NCBI RefSeq assembly: GCF_001894865.1
Contig: NZ_BCXA01000018.1
Coordinates: 1-64,000 of the forward strand
Direction of reading: 5' to 3'
Source of the DNA: Rhodococcus maanshanensis NBRC 100610
GTDB taxonomy: Bacteria > Actinomycetota > Actinomycetes > Mycobacteriales > Mycobacteriaceae
Length of the DNA: 64,000 bases
The notes under the pieces were generated by a model. The model did not search any database. It was not told where the DNA came from and saw only the letters and a program-made list of their open reading frames with translations. Shown piece by piece: positions 8,669 through 19,348 of the stretch; position 1 is the stretch's first letter, and every line of letters begins with the position of its first letter. The translations under genes were made by a program, and so were the position numbers.

Positions 8669-9249
8669 TTCGCCACCAGGCCCTTCCATGCCGGGAGCAG
8701 CCGGTTCCGGAGTTCGCTGTCGGATTCGGGGGTGCGGAACAGCGCCGAGACGGCGAGTCCGCGGGCCAACTCGATGCTCAGGTCGATGGAGTCCACGCTC
8801 ATCCGCTCGCCCATGATCTCGGCACTGCCCAGCCGCAGGGCGTCGCCGACCTTGCGCTCGAGCGGGATCATCGCCTCGTGCAGGCCCGGATCGGTTCGTG
8901 CCGCCACCCACAGCTCGAGGGCGGCGTAGAACAGCGGACCGGTGAACGCGTCGACGAGGGTTTCGATCCCCTGGTCGGGATCGGGCCTGGCGCCCAAGAT
9001 CTCGGCCAGACGCTTCTCCACCAGATGTTCGACGGCCGCGACCACCAGCGATTCCTTGGTCGGGAAGTGATGCAGCTGCGCCCCGCGGGAGACCCCCGCC
9101 CTGCGCGCGATCTCCTGGGTGCTGGTCCGGGCATAGCCGACCTCGACGAGCAGCGTGATCGCCGCGTCGAGCAGCTTCGCCCGCGTCGCCGCCGTTCGTT
9201 GCGCCTGCGTGCGCGGGCCCTGCTCGGTGTCCTGGGTCACACCGAGCAC
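8665..9249 (-). CDS. TetR family regulator
   Basis: A 194-residue TetR protein. The N-terminal helix-turn-helix lies near residues 24-65 (TSTQEIARRAGVSRGAQLHHF), and the rest is a helical ligand domain. GTG at 9249 and GTG at 9240 are both possible starts. It is co-transcribed and overlaps the monooxygenase gene, and a palindrome directly upstream is its probable operator, so autorepression relieved by a monooxygenase substrate is the likely scheme. Confidence 0.88.
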   Translation of the reverse strand: MLGVTQDTEQGPRTQAQRTAATRAKLLDAAITLLVEVGYARTSTQEIARRAGVSRGAQLHHFPTKESLVVAAVEHLVEKRLAEILGARPDPDQGIETLVDAFTGPLFYAALELWVAARTDPGLHEAMIPLERKVGDALRLGSAEIMGERMSVDSIDLSIELARGLAVSALFRTPESDSELRNRLLPAWKGLVAK

Positions 9250-9268
9250 GCTAGTGGGTGAATTAAAA

Positions 9269-9282
9269 ACAGTCCAGACTGT
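9269..9282. promoter_or_regulatory. Candidate operator of the TetR-monooxygenase operon
   Basis: The palindrome ACAGTC-CA-GACTGT lies between a TTAGCG (-35-like) and a TTAATT (-10-like) box on the minus strand, 20 bases upstream of the tetR start. Repressor binding there would block transcription. Confidence 0.6.
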
Positions 9283-9284
9283 CG

Positions 9285-10661
9285 CTAAGTTTGATTCTCT
9301 GTCTCGGGCGAGGCCCCCTCGACCTCAGGCGACGACGCCACGGCCGCGGCCACTCCCGGCCGGGCGAGCACCTCGACGGCGATCAGCGCGAGCAGGGCCA
9401 GCAACGCGATCGTGAACACCACCGCCCCGGACGGATAGGTCCAGAAGACCAGCACCGCGACGGCGATCGCGACGATCGCCACCCGCAGCGGCACCCGCAG
9501 TCGCGCGGTCCAGACCTCGAGCTGGCTCGGTGCCCTGCCCTCCCCCGTCTTCCTGATCTTGTCGACAGCCCGCGTGAACCCGCGGCGCACCGCGAGCGCG
9601 GAGGTCGACCCTCCGGTCAGGTAGCCGATCAGCGCGACGACGATCCCGGTCAGGAACCAGGCACGCACCATCGTCTTGAGCGGGGCGGCCACCGCGTCCA
9701 CCACCGCCGCGGCCGCCGCAGGGGACAGCACATCCGAGGGGATGTCGTCGATGTACACCGCGCGGGCGATGTGGGCCGACACGGCCAGTAGCGCCATCGC
9801 GATCGCGGCCCCAAGCCCCACCAGAGACAGGGCCCGCAGCCGCCTGCCGTGCGGCGCGGCGAACACCGCCCCGATCGCCGCCAGCACCGCGAGCCACGGC
9901 AGCCAGGTGGCGGCCTTGTCGAGCGCGTTGACGGCCTTCTGCGCCTTCACGAGGTCGGCGGACTGGAAGATCACAAAGCTCGCGTCGACCTCGGGGATCT
10001 TGTCGGCGAAGGCGAACCCGCGCTCGGTGAGGTTCTCCTTGACGGTCTCGAGGATCGCCTTGAGCGGCACGCTCACCGTGCCCTTCTCGTCGATCTCGAC
10101 CACACCGGTCTCGCCGGTCGCGACCGCGACGAGCTGCTCGTGGGCGATCCGGTTCGCGTCGATCCACGCGCTCTCGAACTGGTCGCTGCTCACCAGCGAG
10201 TGCACGGTGTCCCGGATGAAACCCTCGGCCTGGCCTGCGATCACCGGGGCCAGGCCGACGACCTGTTGCGGCACCCGCGGCGCGTTCTCGGTCAGCGCCG
10301 TCAGCGCCTCCTGCGTCGCCTTCTCCACGTCGAGCCTGGTGAAGATCTGGCGCGTCACCTGGTTGGTGATCTCGTCCTGCACGGCCGGGTCGGAGCCGAG
10401 CGGCGCCACGGTCGCCACGTATCGGTCGGTGTCGAGGATCTCGCTCCGCGTGAAGCGCGCCAGCACCGAGGTCAGCAGCAGCACCGCGACCAGGACGATC
10501 AGGAGGCCGGACGCGGTCCAGCGCAGCGCGCCGCCGGCCCCGCGTCGCTTGGCGACCTCGGCCCCGGCTGCCCGGGCGCGCTCGGTCTCGGCGACCTGGG
10601 CGCGCAGGCGGATCAGTTCCGCCCGCTCGTCGGCATCGAGCGGCTTCGCTTCGTCGGTCAT
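9285..10661 (-). CDS. Conserved integral membrane protein, function unknown
   Basis: A 458-residue protein with a short charged N-terminus that may form a coiled coil (RAELIRLRAQVAETERARAA), one membrane segment near 48-70, and a long presumably extracytoplasmic region of about 170 residues (DTDRYVATVAPLGSDPAVQ onward). A cluster of four or more membrane segments and a short acidic tail follow. This layout is common in uncharacterised actinobacterial membrane proteins. No catalytic motif is visible. A copy of the TCACC-N5-CGGRTGA motif lies 52 bases upstream of the ATG, linking it to the neighbouring membrane-stress genes. Confidence 0.8.
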   Translation of the reverse strand: MTDEAKPLDADERAELIRLRAQVAETERARAAGAEVAKRRGAGGALRWTASGLLIVLVAVLLLTSVLARFTRSEILDTDRYVATVAPLGSDPAVQDEITNQVTRQIFTRLDVEKATQEALTALTENAPRVPQQVVGLAPVIAGQAEGFIRDTVHSLVSSDQFESAWIDANRIAHEQLVAVATGETGVVEIDEKGTVSVPLKAILETVKENLTERGFAFADKIPEVDASFVIFQSADLVKAQKAVNALDKAATWLPWLAVLAAIGAVFAAPHGRRLRALSLVGLGAAIAMALLAVSAHIARAVYIDDIPSDVLSPAAAAAVVDAVAAPLKTMVRAWFLTGIVVALIGYLTGGSTSALAVRRGFTRAVDKIRKTGEGRAPSQLEVWTARLRVPLRVAIVAIAVAVLVFWTYPSGAVVFTIALLALLALIAVEVLARPGVAAAVASSPEVEGASPETENQT

Positions 10662-10712
10662 GGAAAAAGCATGCGGCCTCGGGCGCCGATTCGACAGCGC
10701 CGATCAGCAATC

Positions 10713-10729
10713 TCACCCGCACCGGATGA
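10713..10729. promoter_or_regulatory. TCACC-N5-CGGRTGA motif, site A
   Basis: Exact match (TCACCCGCACCGGATGA) upstream of the membrane-protein gene starting at 10661. It is one of nine sites in the window; see findings. Confidence 0.65.
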
Positions 10730-10742
10730 GGAGACAGACAAT

Positions 10743-10778
10743 CGCGGCGTCCCCGACCCCAGGGTCAGGGACGCCGCG
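10743..10778 (-). terminator. mscL terminator
   Basis: An 11-bp perfect outer stem (CGCGGCGTCCC, 10743-10753 with 10768-10778) and an inner GACCC/GGGTC pairing lie 13 bases beyond the mscL stop. Confidence 0.8.
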
Positions 10779-10790
10779 AGCGACGAACGG

Positions 10791-11198
10791 CTAGGACTCG
10801 ACCCGGGTCGAGGCGGCGTCGGCGTTGGCGTCGGCGAGCAGGTTCCGGATCTCCGTCAGCAGTTCGATGTCCGTCGCCTCCTTCTCCTCCTCCGTCATGA
10901 AGCGTTCCTTGACCGAGTTGAACGGGACGATCAGCACGAAGTAGACGACCGCCGCGATGAGCACGAAGTTGATCACGGCGCTCAGGACCGCGCCGAGGTT
11001 CACAAAGGTCTCGGGGCTGTCGGTGATCTGGAAGCCGAAGCCCATCTCGTTGGAACCGCCCAACGACGCGACCAACGGGTTCACGATGTTCTCGGTGAAC
11101 GCGGTCACGATCGCGGTGAAGGCCGCGCCGACCACGACTGCAACGGCGAGGTCCAGCACGTTGCCCCGCAGGAGGAACTCCTTGAATCCCTTGAGCAC
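10791..11198 (-). CDS. mscL: Large-conductance mechanosensitive channel MscL
   Basis: A 135-residue MscL. The N-terminal amphipathic helix MLKGFKEFLLRGNVLDLAVA leads into the pore helix VAVVVGAAFTAIV, then a periplasmic loop, a second membrane helix (INFVLIAAVVYFVLIVPFN) and the cytoplasmic helical bundle that starts at KERF. It forms a homopentamer that opens at high membrane tension and releases solutes on osmotic downshock. The length is normal for the family. GTG at 11198 follows AAGGACC. It shares an intergenic region, and a copy of the TCACC-N5-CGGRTGA motif, with a divergent small membrane peptide. Confidence 0.96.
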   Translation of the reverse strand: MLKGFKEFLLRGNVLDLAVAVVVGAAFTAIVTAFTENIVNPLVASLGGSNEMGFGFQITDSPETFVNLGAVLSAVINFVLIAAVVYFVLIVPFNSVKERFMTEEEKEATDIELLTEIRNLLADANADAASTRVES

Positions 11199-11285
11199 TT
11201 GATGGTCCTTTCGTTGAGGAAATCAACCCGACTCGACGGAACGATATCGGTCGGCAGGGCACCGTACACGATTCCGCGGCCCATC

Positions 11286-11302
11286 TCACCCTGCGCGGAT
11301 GA
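11286..11302. promoter_or_regulatory. TCACC-N5-CGGRTGA motif, site B
   Basis: Exact match (TCACCCTGCGCGGATGA) between divergent mscL and the small ORF at 11339. A TACCGT -10 box at 11326 lies 23 bases downstream. Confidence 0.65.
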
Positions 11303-11325
11303 CGCGGACCGCCGGTTCCCGGCCC

Positions 11326-11331
11326 TACCGT
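11326..11331 (+). promoter_or_regulatory. -10 box of the 36-residue membrane peptide gene
   Basis: TACCGT fits TANNNT and ends seven bases before the ATG at 11339, so the mRNA is probably leaderless. Confidence 0.5.
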
Positions 11332-11338
11332 CAGCGGC

Positions 11339-11449
11339 ATGTCCAATGACCACAACCGACAGGAAACGGCCGTCAAGACCGTCGCGATCATCTCGCTCGT
11401 CGCGATCACCCTGACCGCGGCACCGATCCTCGTCGCGCTCATCTTCTGA
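11339..11449 (+). CDS. Small single-pass membrane peptide (36 residues), unknown
   Basis: ATG at 11339 opens a 36-codon frame ending TGA at 11447-11449. The product has a polar N-terminus (MSNDHNRQETAVKT) and one hydrophobic segment (VAIISLVAITLTAAPILVAL). A leaderless promoter and the TCACC-N5-CGGRTGA motif lie in front, and another small membrane-protein gene follows 35 bases later on the same strand. I do not recognise a family. The support is the promoter placement and the clean hydrophobic segment, so it remains a candidate gene. Confidence 0.55.
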   Translation: MSNDHNRQETAVKTVAIISLVAITLTAAPILVALIF

Positions 11450-11484
11450 TCCGTCACCCGACCGACACCTCACCGAAGGAACCC

Positions 11485-11889
11485 ATGGACGACAAGAGCC
11501 CCGGAGGCTGGGGCGTATTCGCCGGCCTCATGCTGATCATGATCGGCACCTTCAACGCGGTCGAGGGCATCGCCTCCCTCACCGCGCCCACCCGGCTGTT
11601 CGTCGGGGAGGAGAAGATGCTGATCCTCGACTACGACCGGTGGGGATGGGTGCTCATCGTCTGGGGCGTGCTCCTCGTCGTCGGCGGCGGCGCGCTGCTG
11701 GCCGGGGCCACCTGGGCGCGCGTGTTCGGCGTGACCCTCGCGCTGCTGAACGCGATCGGGCACCTCACGCTGATCGGCACCCAGCCCTGGCTGTCGATCC
11801 TGATCATCGCCGTCAACATCGGTGTCATCTGGGGCCTCACCGCCGGCTGGCCCGCGAACCGGACGCAGGCGCAGAGCACCCCCGCCTGA
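11485..11889 (+). CDS. Small four-helix membrane protein (DUF7144-like)
   Basis: A 134-residue protein with four hydrophobic segments (about 10-30, 55-75, 79-95 and 99-120) and a pattern common to small actinobacterial membrane proteins: GGWGVFAGLMLIMIGTFNAVEG at the start and WGWVLIVWGVLLVVGG in the middle. The starting ATG follows GAAGGAACCC. It is probably co-transcribed with the 36-residue peptide gene and ends at a strong intrinsic terminator. The function is unknown; membrane-stress association is inferred only from its neighbours. Confidence 0.8.
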   Translation: MDDKSPGGWGVFAGLMLIMIGTFNAVEGIASLTAPTRLFVGEEKMLILDYDRWGWVLIVWGVLLVVGGGALLAGATWARVFGVTLALLNAIGHLTLIGTQPWLSILIIAVNIGVIWGLTAGWPANRTQAQSTPA

Positions 11890-11902
11890 CGCACCCCACC
11901 CA

Positions 11903-11950
11903 CGCCCGCCGCCCGTCCCACCACAGGACGGGCGGCGGGCGAACCCTTTT
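11903..11950 (+). terminator. Intrinsic terminator with T-tract
   Basis: A perfect 16-bp stem (CGCCCGCCGCCCGTCC, 11903-11918 with 11926-11941) is followed by AACCC and five T residues. It is one of the few classical terminators in the window. Confidence 0.9.
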
Positions 11951-11967
11951 TCACCTACCCCGGATGA
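11951..11967. promoter_or_regulatory. TCACC-N5-CGGRTGA motif, site C
   Basis: Exact match (TCACCTACCCCGGATGA) between the terminator and the YihY-like gene. A TTGACT box at 11990 lies 22 bases downstream. Confidence 0.65.
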
Positions 11968-12003
11968 GGAGTCCGCTCCGGCGGTCGCGTTGACTTGACC
12001 ACC

Positions 12004-12924
12004 GTGAAGTCCTCGAAACTCTCGGTGAGCCTCGCCAGGGAAGCACTGGAGGTCCGGAAGCAGACCGCAAGGGGCTGGCTGAAACGGACCTCGGCCGGGC
12101 GCACGGTGGCGCGGATCGTCAAGGGAATCGTGGACATCGAGCTCGCCGACCGCTCGATGACGCTGGCCGCGCAGGAGTTCACCTCGGTGCTGCCAGTCAT
12201 CATCGCGGTCGGCACCATCGGGAACCTGGACGGCGTGGGCGACACCATCTCGGAACAGCTCGGATTCGATCCGTCCGGACTGGACCTGTACGCCATCGCT
12301 CCCGGCGCCCTCGAAGCGAGCACCCCGACGTTCGCCACCTTCGGTTTCATCGGAATGCTGATGGTCATCCTCAGTGGGACGTCCTTCGCCCGAGCGCTGG
12401 GCCGACTCTACGGGAAGATCTGGAACATCCCGACCCTCTCCATCCGCGGCAGCTGGCGGTGGGTGGCGGTGCTGTTCGCGGTCGCCTCGTCGGTTGCGCT
12501 GCTCAGCGTGGCCCGGGAACTGGCCGGGGTGGACTGGGTCGGGCCGCCGCTGGCGTTCGGCACCGAGCTCGCCATCTGGTTCGGGCTCTGGTCCGTCGTG
12601 CCCTACCTGCTCACCGAGGGCAGGCTCGCGGGCCGGGTGCTGTGGGCCACCGCCGCGCTGACCGCGCTCGGGCTGGCCCTGCTCCGCATCGGGGGGCAGA
12701 TCTACCTACCGATGGCCGGCGAGTCCGCGCAGGAGAAGTTCGGCTCGCTCGGGCTGGTGTTCACCACCATCACCTGGATGTTCGTCCTGTCGGGCGTCGT
12801 CGTCGCGGCGGCGACGACCGTCAAGGCCCTGGCCCTGGACGAGGGCTGGATCGGGCGACTGCTCCGCGGTCCCGCGCCTGTCCTCGAAGCGGCGAACGAC
12901 ACCAGCATCGCCGAGGCGGTCTGA
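12004..12924 (+). CDS. YihY/BrkB-like membrane protein
   Basis: A 306-residue protein with about six membrane segments. It begins with a basic helical N-terminus and has a VKGIVDIELADRSMTLAAQEFTS stretch ahead of the first membrane helix, which resembles the YihY/BrkB family (formerly and wrongly called RNase BN). The function of that family is unsettled; transport and envelope roles have been proposed. GTG at 12004 is chosen because a TTGACT -10-like box ends eight bases before it; TTG at 11995 would add three residues. It carries the TCACC-N5-CGGRTGA motif upstream. It converges on asd, with a hairpin between them. Confidence 0.75.
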   Translation: MKSSKLSVSLAREALEVRKQTARGWLKRTSAGRTVARIVKGIVDIELADRSMTLAAQEFTSVLPVIIAVGTIGNLDGVGDTISEQLGFDPSGLDLYAIAPGALEASTPTFATFGFIGMLMVILSGTSFARALGRLYGKIWNIPTLSIRGSWRWVAVLFAVASSVALLSVARELAGVDWVGPPLAFGTELAIWFGLWSVVPYLLTEGRLAGRVLWATAALTALGLALLRIGGQIYLPMAGESAQEKFGSLGLVFTTITWMFVLSGVVVAAATTVKALALDEGWIGRLLRGPAPVLEAANDTSIAEAV

Positions 12925-12947
12925 CCGTCACCAGCGCGGCCGCCCGC

Positions 12948-13002
12948 GAGTGTGCAGTTCCCGCCGCCCGCACTCGGGCGATGCGACGGGAGGTGCACAC
13001 TC
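12948..13002. terminator. Hairpin between convergent yihY-like gene and asd
   Basis: Arms GAGTGTGCA (12948-12956) and TGCACACTC (12994-13002) are perfect and extend to 16 bases with two mismatches around a 23-base loop region. Probable bidirectional terminator. Confidence 0.6.
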
Positions 13003-13011
13003 GGCGGACGG

Positions 13012-15318
<2,307 letters not shown>

Positions 15319-15492
15319 CTAATCAACCTCCGGATCTGGGAACTGGGTACGAAGTCCAGTTGGCAAGCTTACCGACGACACCGGGCCCGCTCGCAGTCAG
15401 CCAGGGGGACCGGGCGGCGCCCGGCCGCCCGACGGGACACTAGTGCTCCCGGACCCCCTGCGCAGGGCCTTTCGTGGTGGCACAGTAGCCGA

Positions 15493-16707
15493 GTGGAATT
15501 CCCCAGGCGAACCCATATGCAGGCAATGCAGGAACGGTCCTCCGTCTCCCCGCTCGAGCTGTTCTTCGACCTCGTCTTCGTCTTCGCGTTGACCGGCGTC
15601 ACGGCGCTGATGGCCGAGGACACCTCGGCCAGGAATCTGGTGCGCGGCGTGCTGGTGATGGCCGTGCTCTGGTGGTCCTGGATCGGTTACACGTGGCTGG
15701 CCAACGTGGTCCGCGCCGACGAGGGTTTCGCGCGGGTCGCGATGTTCTTCGCGATGGGCTCGATGTTCATCGTCGCGCTGACCATCCCCGAGGCCTTCGA
15801 CGACCTGCCGGGCGGGCTCCCCGGCCCGGTGGTATTCGCCGTCGGCTACTTCTTCGTCCGGCTGATGCACCTGGCCACGTTCTGGCTGGCCAGCGCAGAT
15901 GACCCCCAGCTGCGCGGCCAGCTGCTGCGTTTCGTGCCGTCCATGGTCGCGGGCACCACCCTGCTGCTGATCGCGTCCCAGCTCTCCGGCACCGCGCAGA
16001 CCCTGATGTGGCTGGCCGCCCTCGTCGCCGACTACCTGGGCACCCTGTTCGGCGGCGCGGGTTGGCGGCTGAACTCTGCGAGCCACTTCGCCGAGCGGTA
16101 CGGGCTGATCATCATCGTCGCGCTTGGCGAGTCCATCGTGTCCATCGGCATCGGGGTGACCGCGCTGCCGATCTCCTGGCCGATCGTCGCCGGCTCGCTG
16201 CTCGGGCTGGCCGTCAGCGGGCTGCTGTGGTGGGCGTACTTCGACACCACCACCCTTGCCGCCGAGCGCGCCCTCTCCGCGGCCACCGGCGAGACGCAGA
16301 TCAGGCTCGCGCGGGGCGGGTACACCTTCCTGCACCTGCCGATGGTGATGGGCATCGTGTTGATCTCGCTCGGGCTGAAGAAGGTGCTGAACTACGTCGG
16401 CGACGGGAGCCATCACACCCTCACGGACCCCCTCTACGGCATCCCGCTGGTGGCGCTCTTCGGCGGGGGTGCGCTCTTCCTGTTCGGGCTGGCCGGGTTC
16501 AAGGCGTACGTGACCGGAACGATGGGGCCGGTCAACCTCGGGCGAATCACCACCGCGGTCGTGCTCGTGGCGTTGATCCCGCTGGCCTGGCACCTGCCCG
16601 CGCTGGCCTCGCTCGGGTTGCTCACCGCGGTCCTGCTGGCCCTCATCCTCTTCGAGACGGTGCGCTTCGCCGAGCACCGCGACGAGATCCGGCACGGCGA
16701 GCACTGA
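15493..16707 (+). CDS. Low temperature requirement protein A (LtrA) family membrane protein
   Basis: A protein of about 404 residues with some twelve hydrophobic segments. SPLELFFDLVFVFALTGV near the N-terminus is the LtrA family signature, and GLIIIVALGESIVSIGIGV in the middle is also typical. LtrA was named from a Listeria cold-growth mutant; its biochemical role is not known. GTG at 15493 is six bases after a CACAGT box, which suggests a leaderless start. ATG at 15517 is the main alternative (396 residues). It is transcribed away from ask. Confidence 0.85.
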   Translation: MEFPRRTHMQAMQERSSVSPLELFFDLVFVFALTGVTALMAEDTSARNLVRGVLVMAVLWWSWIGYTWLANVVRADEGFARVAMFFAMGSMFIVALTIPEAFDDLPGGLPGPVVFAVGYFFVRLMHLATFWLASADDPQLRGQLLRFVPSMVAGTTLLLIASQLSGTAQTLMWLAALVADYLGTLFGGAGWRLNSASHFAERYGLIIIVALGESIVSIGIGVTALPISWPIVAGSLLGLAVSGLLWWAYFDTTTLAAERALSAATGETQIRLARGGYTFLHLPMVMGIVLISLGLKKVLNYVGDGSHHTLTDPLYGIPLVALFGGGALFLFGLAGFKAYVTGTMGPVNLGRITTAVVLVALIPLAWHLPALASLGLLTAVLLALILFETVRFAEHRDEIRHGEH

Positions 16708-16750
16708 CCGATCGCGGGCGTTGTCGCACCCGCACGGCAGACTGGGTGCC

Positions 16751-18286
16751 GTGCGAATCGTGTTGGTGCCGGGACCCGAGCACGCCCTGGCAATCCGCAC
16801 GGACGACCACGGGCGAGCACTGGGCGACCCACTCCCCTTTCCCGACCCGTCCGCCGCGGTGCGCGCCCTCGAACCGGGCGAGCACCCACGGTGGGTATGG
16901 GCGGACACCGCTGCCGTCTATCCCGGCGTGCTGCGTGACGGGCTACGCGTGCAGCGCTGCCACGACCTTGCGCTCACCGGCGCGCTGCTGAGCGTGCGGG
17001 CCGGCGGACCGGCCGTCTCCCCGCAGCCCCCTACCGACGAGCGCCCCGGCCTGTTCGACGCCACACCGCCCCTCGACCCCGCGGCGGTGGTCGCCGACCA
17101 CGACGCGCAGCTCGCGCTGATCGGCGACGATCCACGGCTGCGGCTGCTGGTCGCCGCCGAATCCGCTGGCGCTCTCGCCGCCGCCGAAATGAGCCACCAC
17201 GGGCTGCCGTTCTCCGCCCACGAGCACCACCGGCTGCTCGAACGCACACTCGGCCCGCGCACCACCGGCGATGCTGTGCCGCAGAGGATTCGGGAGATCA
17301 CCGAGGTGATCAGCGCCGCGTTCGGGCGGCGGGTCAACCCCGCGTCCCACATCGAACTGGTCGAAGCATTCGCCCGCGACGGCGTCGAGCTCACCTCCAC
17401 CCGCGCCTACCTGCTGCGCGACGTCGACCATCCGGCGATCGAGCCCTTGCTGCACTATCGCGACCTGGCCAAGCTGCACGCCGCCAACGGCTGGACCTGG
17501 CTCGACACGTGGGTGCGAGACGACCGGTTCCGGCCGGTCTACGTGCCGGGCGGGGTGGTGTCCGGACGCTGGGCCAGCCGCGGCGGAGGGGCACTGCAGA
17601 TCCCGAAAGCACTGCGCACCAGTGTGATCGCAGACCAAGGGCACACCTTCGTCATCGCCGACGCCGGGCAGCTCGAGCCCCGCATTCTGGCGGCCATGTC
17701 GGCCGATCCGCTGATGGTGGCCGCGGCGGGTGCGGACGACCTGTATGCCCCGGTCGCCGCGGAGGTGTTCGACGGCGATCGCGGGAAGGCGAAGGTGGCG
17801 ATCCTCGGAGTCCTGTACGGGGCCACCGCGGGAGAGTCACGAGCGCTGTTGACCCTGCTGCGCAAGCGTTTTCCGGTCGCGGTGCAGTTCGTCGAGGATG
17901 CCGCGCGGGCGGGGGAACGCGGCGAGGTCGTGCACTCCTGGCTGGGCAGGGCCTGCCCGCCACCGGACGCGGGCTGGTGGTCCGGCGGCGACGCGCACGC
18001 GCGCGGCCGGTTCACCCGCAACTTCGTGGTGCAGGCGACGGCGGCGGAGTGGGCGCTCTGCCTGCTGGCCGAACTCAGGCGGCGGATCGCCGACGACGAC
18101 ACCGCCGAACTGGTGTTCTTCCAGCACGACGAGGTGGTCGTGCACTGCCGCGATCCGGAGTCCGCCACCGCGCACGTGCTTGCCGCGACGCAGGCCGCGA
18201 CCCGGCTGCTGTTCGGCGAAACGAGAGTGCGCTTCCCGATGGACGTCGCGGTGCGGGAGTGCTACGCCGAACCACTGGAGACCTGA
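16751..18286 (+). CDS. Short family-A DNA polymerase (annotated in relatives as 3'-5' exonuclease/polymerase)
   Basis: A 511-residue homologue of the DNA polymerase I core. The C-terminal palm has motif A as DAGQLEPR (304-311), motif B as R344-x3-K348 with LYG at 355-357, and motif C as HDE (459-461), so both catalytic aspartates (D304, D460) are present. The family's DYSQIELR is changed to DAGQLEPR. The N-terminal 150 residues are short, carry no clear DEDD exonuclease residues, and there is no 5' nuclease domain. It is probably an accessory repair polymerase, separate from housekeeping PolA. GTG at 16751 lies seven bases after CAGACT, suggesting leaderless translation. Its last 25 bases overlap the convergent AraC gene. 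Confidence 0.85.
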   Translation: MRIVLVPGPEHALAIRTDDHGRALGDPLPFPDPSAAVRALEPGEHPRWVWADTAAVYPGVLRDGLRVQRCHDLALTGALLSVRAGGPAVSPQPPTDERPGLFDATPPLDPAAVVADHDAQLALIGDDPRLRLLVAAESAGALAAAEMSHHGLPFSAHEHHRLLERTLGPRTTGDAVPQRIREITEVISAAFGRRVNPASHIELVEAFARDGVELTSTRAYLLRDVDHPAIEPLLHYRDLAKLHAANGWTWLDTWVRDDRFRPVYVPGGVVSGRWASRGGGALQIPKALRTSVIADQGHTFVIADAGQLEPRILAAMSADPLMVAAAGADDLYAPVAAEVFDGDRGKAKVAILGVLYGATAGESRALLTLLRKRFPVAVQFVEDAARAGERGEVVHSWLGRACPPPDAGWWSGGDAHARGRFTRNFVVQATAAEWALCLLAELRRRIADDDTAELVFFQHDEVVVHCRDPESATAHVLAATQAATRLLFGETRVRFPMDVAVRECYAEPLET

Positions 18287-19260
18287 AGCGGCACAGACAG
18301 TTCCGCTTGCTGCCGAATTCCCCTCGGCGAGGTTCCCATGATGTCCCTCACCGCGCGACTGAACTGACTCAGACCCACGAAGCCACTGCGGAGTGCCACC
18401 TGACTGATGGTGAGGTGCGCCGCGCCCGGATCGGTCAGCAGGGCGACGCCCCACCGGACCCGGCGTCGCCGGATGAGCTCGTAGACCGAGTACTCCTCGG
18501 CCTCGAACAGTTTTTGCAGGTAGCGGGGGCTGACGTTGATGCTCGAGGCGACCTGGGCGATTGTCAACCGCGGGTCGGTGAAGTTGCTCTCGACGAATTC
18601 CCTTGCCCTCGCACGGTTTCGGATGCCGATCTCGTCGCGAACCTGGGTATCGCCGGTCGACTGGTGAATCACCGCCAGGCACAGGTCGAGGATGGCGCGC
18701 TCGATCAGCGCCGCCTCCGCGGACCCAGGGGCGCACACGTCGGTAGCCGCGAACTTCTCGATCGCCGCGGCGATGGTGTCGCCGAGCGGCGACGCGGGGA
18801 CCGCGGCACCGACGAGGGTCCTGCTGTCCACGGACCGAGCGACCAGCAGGTCGTGCGGCAGGTAGACGAAGACGTAGTCCCCGTGATGGGAGAGCTCGAC
18901 CTCGAAGGGGGCGGCGAAGTCCACAAAGGCGATCTGGCCCGCCCCGACGCAGCTGGCGACGCGGTTCTGCCGGATCCGCATCTCGCCCGTCCGCACGCAG
19001 ACCATCGACAGGTACACGCTGTGGTCGTCTGCCAGCCGGTCCGGCGCCCGGATCCCCGAAACTGCCGAGGTCCGAAGCCTGTTCACCCGGATCGAGCCGA
19101 AATCCGCCGAGTGCATGACAGCGCGGAAACGGTCAGGGTTGATCGCCACCATGTCGGCCGCCGCCGACAGGGCCTCGAGTCCTTCCGGCCCACTGAGCCG
19201 CAGGCCGTCGGTGAACTGCTGCGTCAGCGACGCGGCCTGCGGTAGAGACTTCCCCTTCAT
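18262..19260 (-). CDS. AraC family regulator with AraC-binding-like N-terminal domain
   Basis: A 332-residue regulator. Residues 1-215 form the ligand or dimer domain of the AraC_binding_2 type (IRVNRLRTSAVSGIRAPDRL), and the last 100 residues hold two helix-turn-helix units, with VASSINVSPRYLQKLFEAE and ISQVALRSGFVGLSQFSRAV as recognisable helices and GTSPRGIRQQ at the end. No clear target gene sits beside it: upstream is the kinase-like gene, downstream a convergent polymerase. ATG at 19260 is used; an upstream in-frame extension is possible but lacks support. Confidence 0.85.
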   Translation of the reverse strand: MKGKSLPQAASLTQQFTDGLRLSGPEGLEALSAAADMVAINPDRFRAVMHSADFGSIRVNRLRTSAVSGIRAPDRLADDHSVYLSMVCVRTGEMRIRQNRVASCVGAGQIAFVDFAAPFEVELSHHGDYVFVYLPHDLLVARSVDSRTLVGAAVPASPLGDTIAAAIEKFAATDVCAPGSAEAALIERAILDLCLAVIHQSTGDTQVRDEIGIRNRARAREFVESNFTDPRLTIAQVASSINVSPRYLQKLFEAEEYSVYELIRRRRVRWGVALLTDPGAAHLTISQVALRSGFVGLSQFSRAVRDIMGTSPRGIRQQAELSVPLQVSSGSA

Positions 19261-19348
19261 TACGCACCCCTGCCCACCCCCGACAAAGGAACCTTCTGTG
19301 CGGTGAAGACTACAGCCCGAGCGGACCGTACGGTCTCGTACGAGCGAT

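Noticed and set aside
11453-11474. TCACC...CTCACC stretch as a further regulon motif
   Set aside because: The right half does not match CGGRTGA at the required spacing.
12948-13002. Considered as another member of the tandem-hairpin family
   Set aside because: It lacks the GGCGC-N3-GCGCC first hairpin and does not begin at a stop codon. It is kept only as an ordinary terminator.
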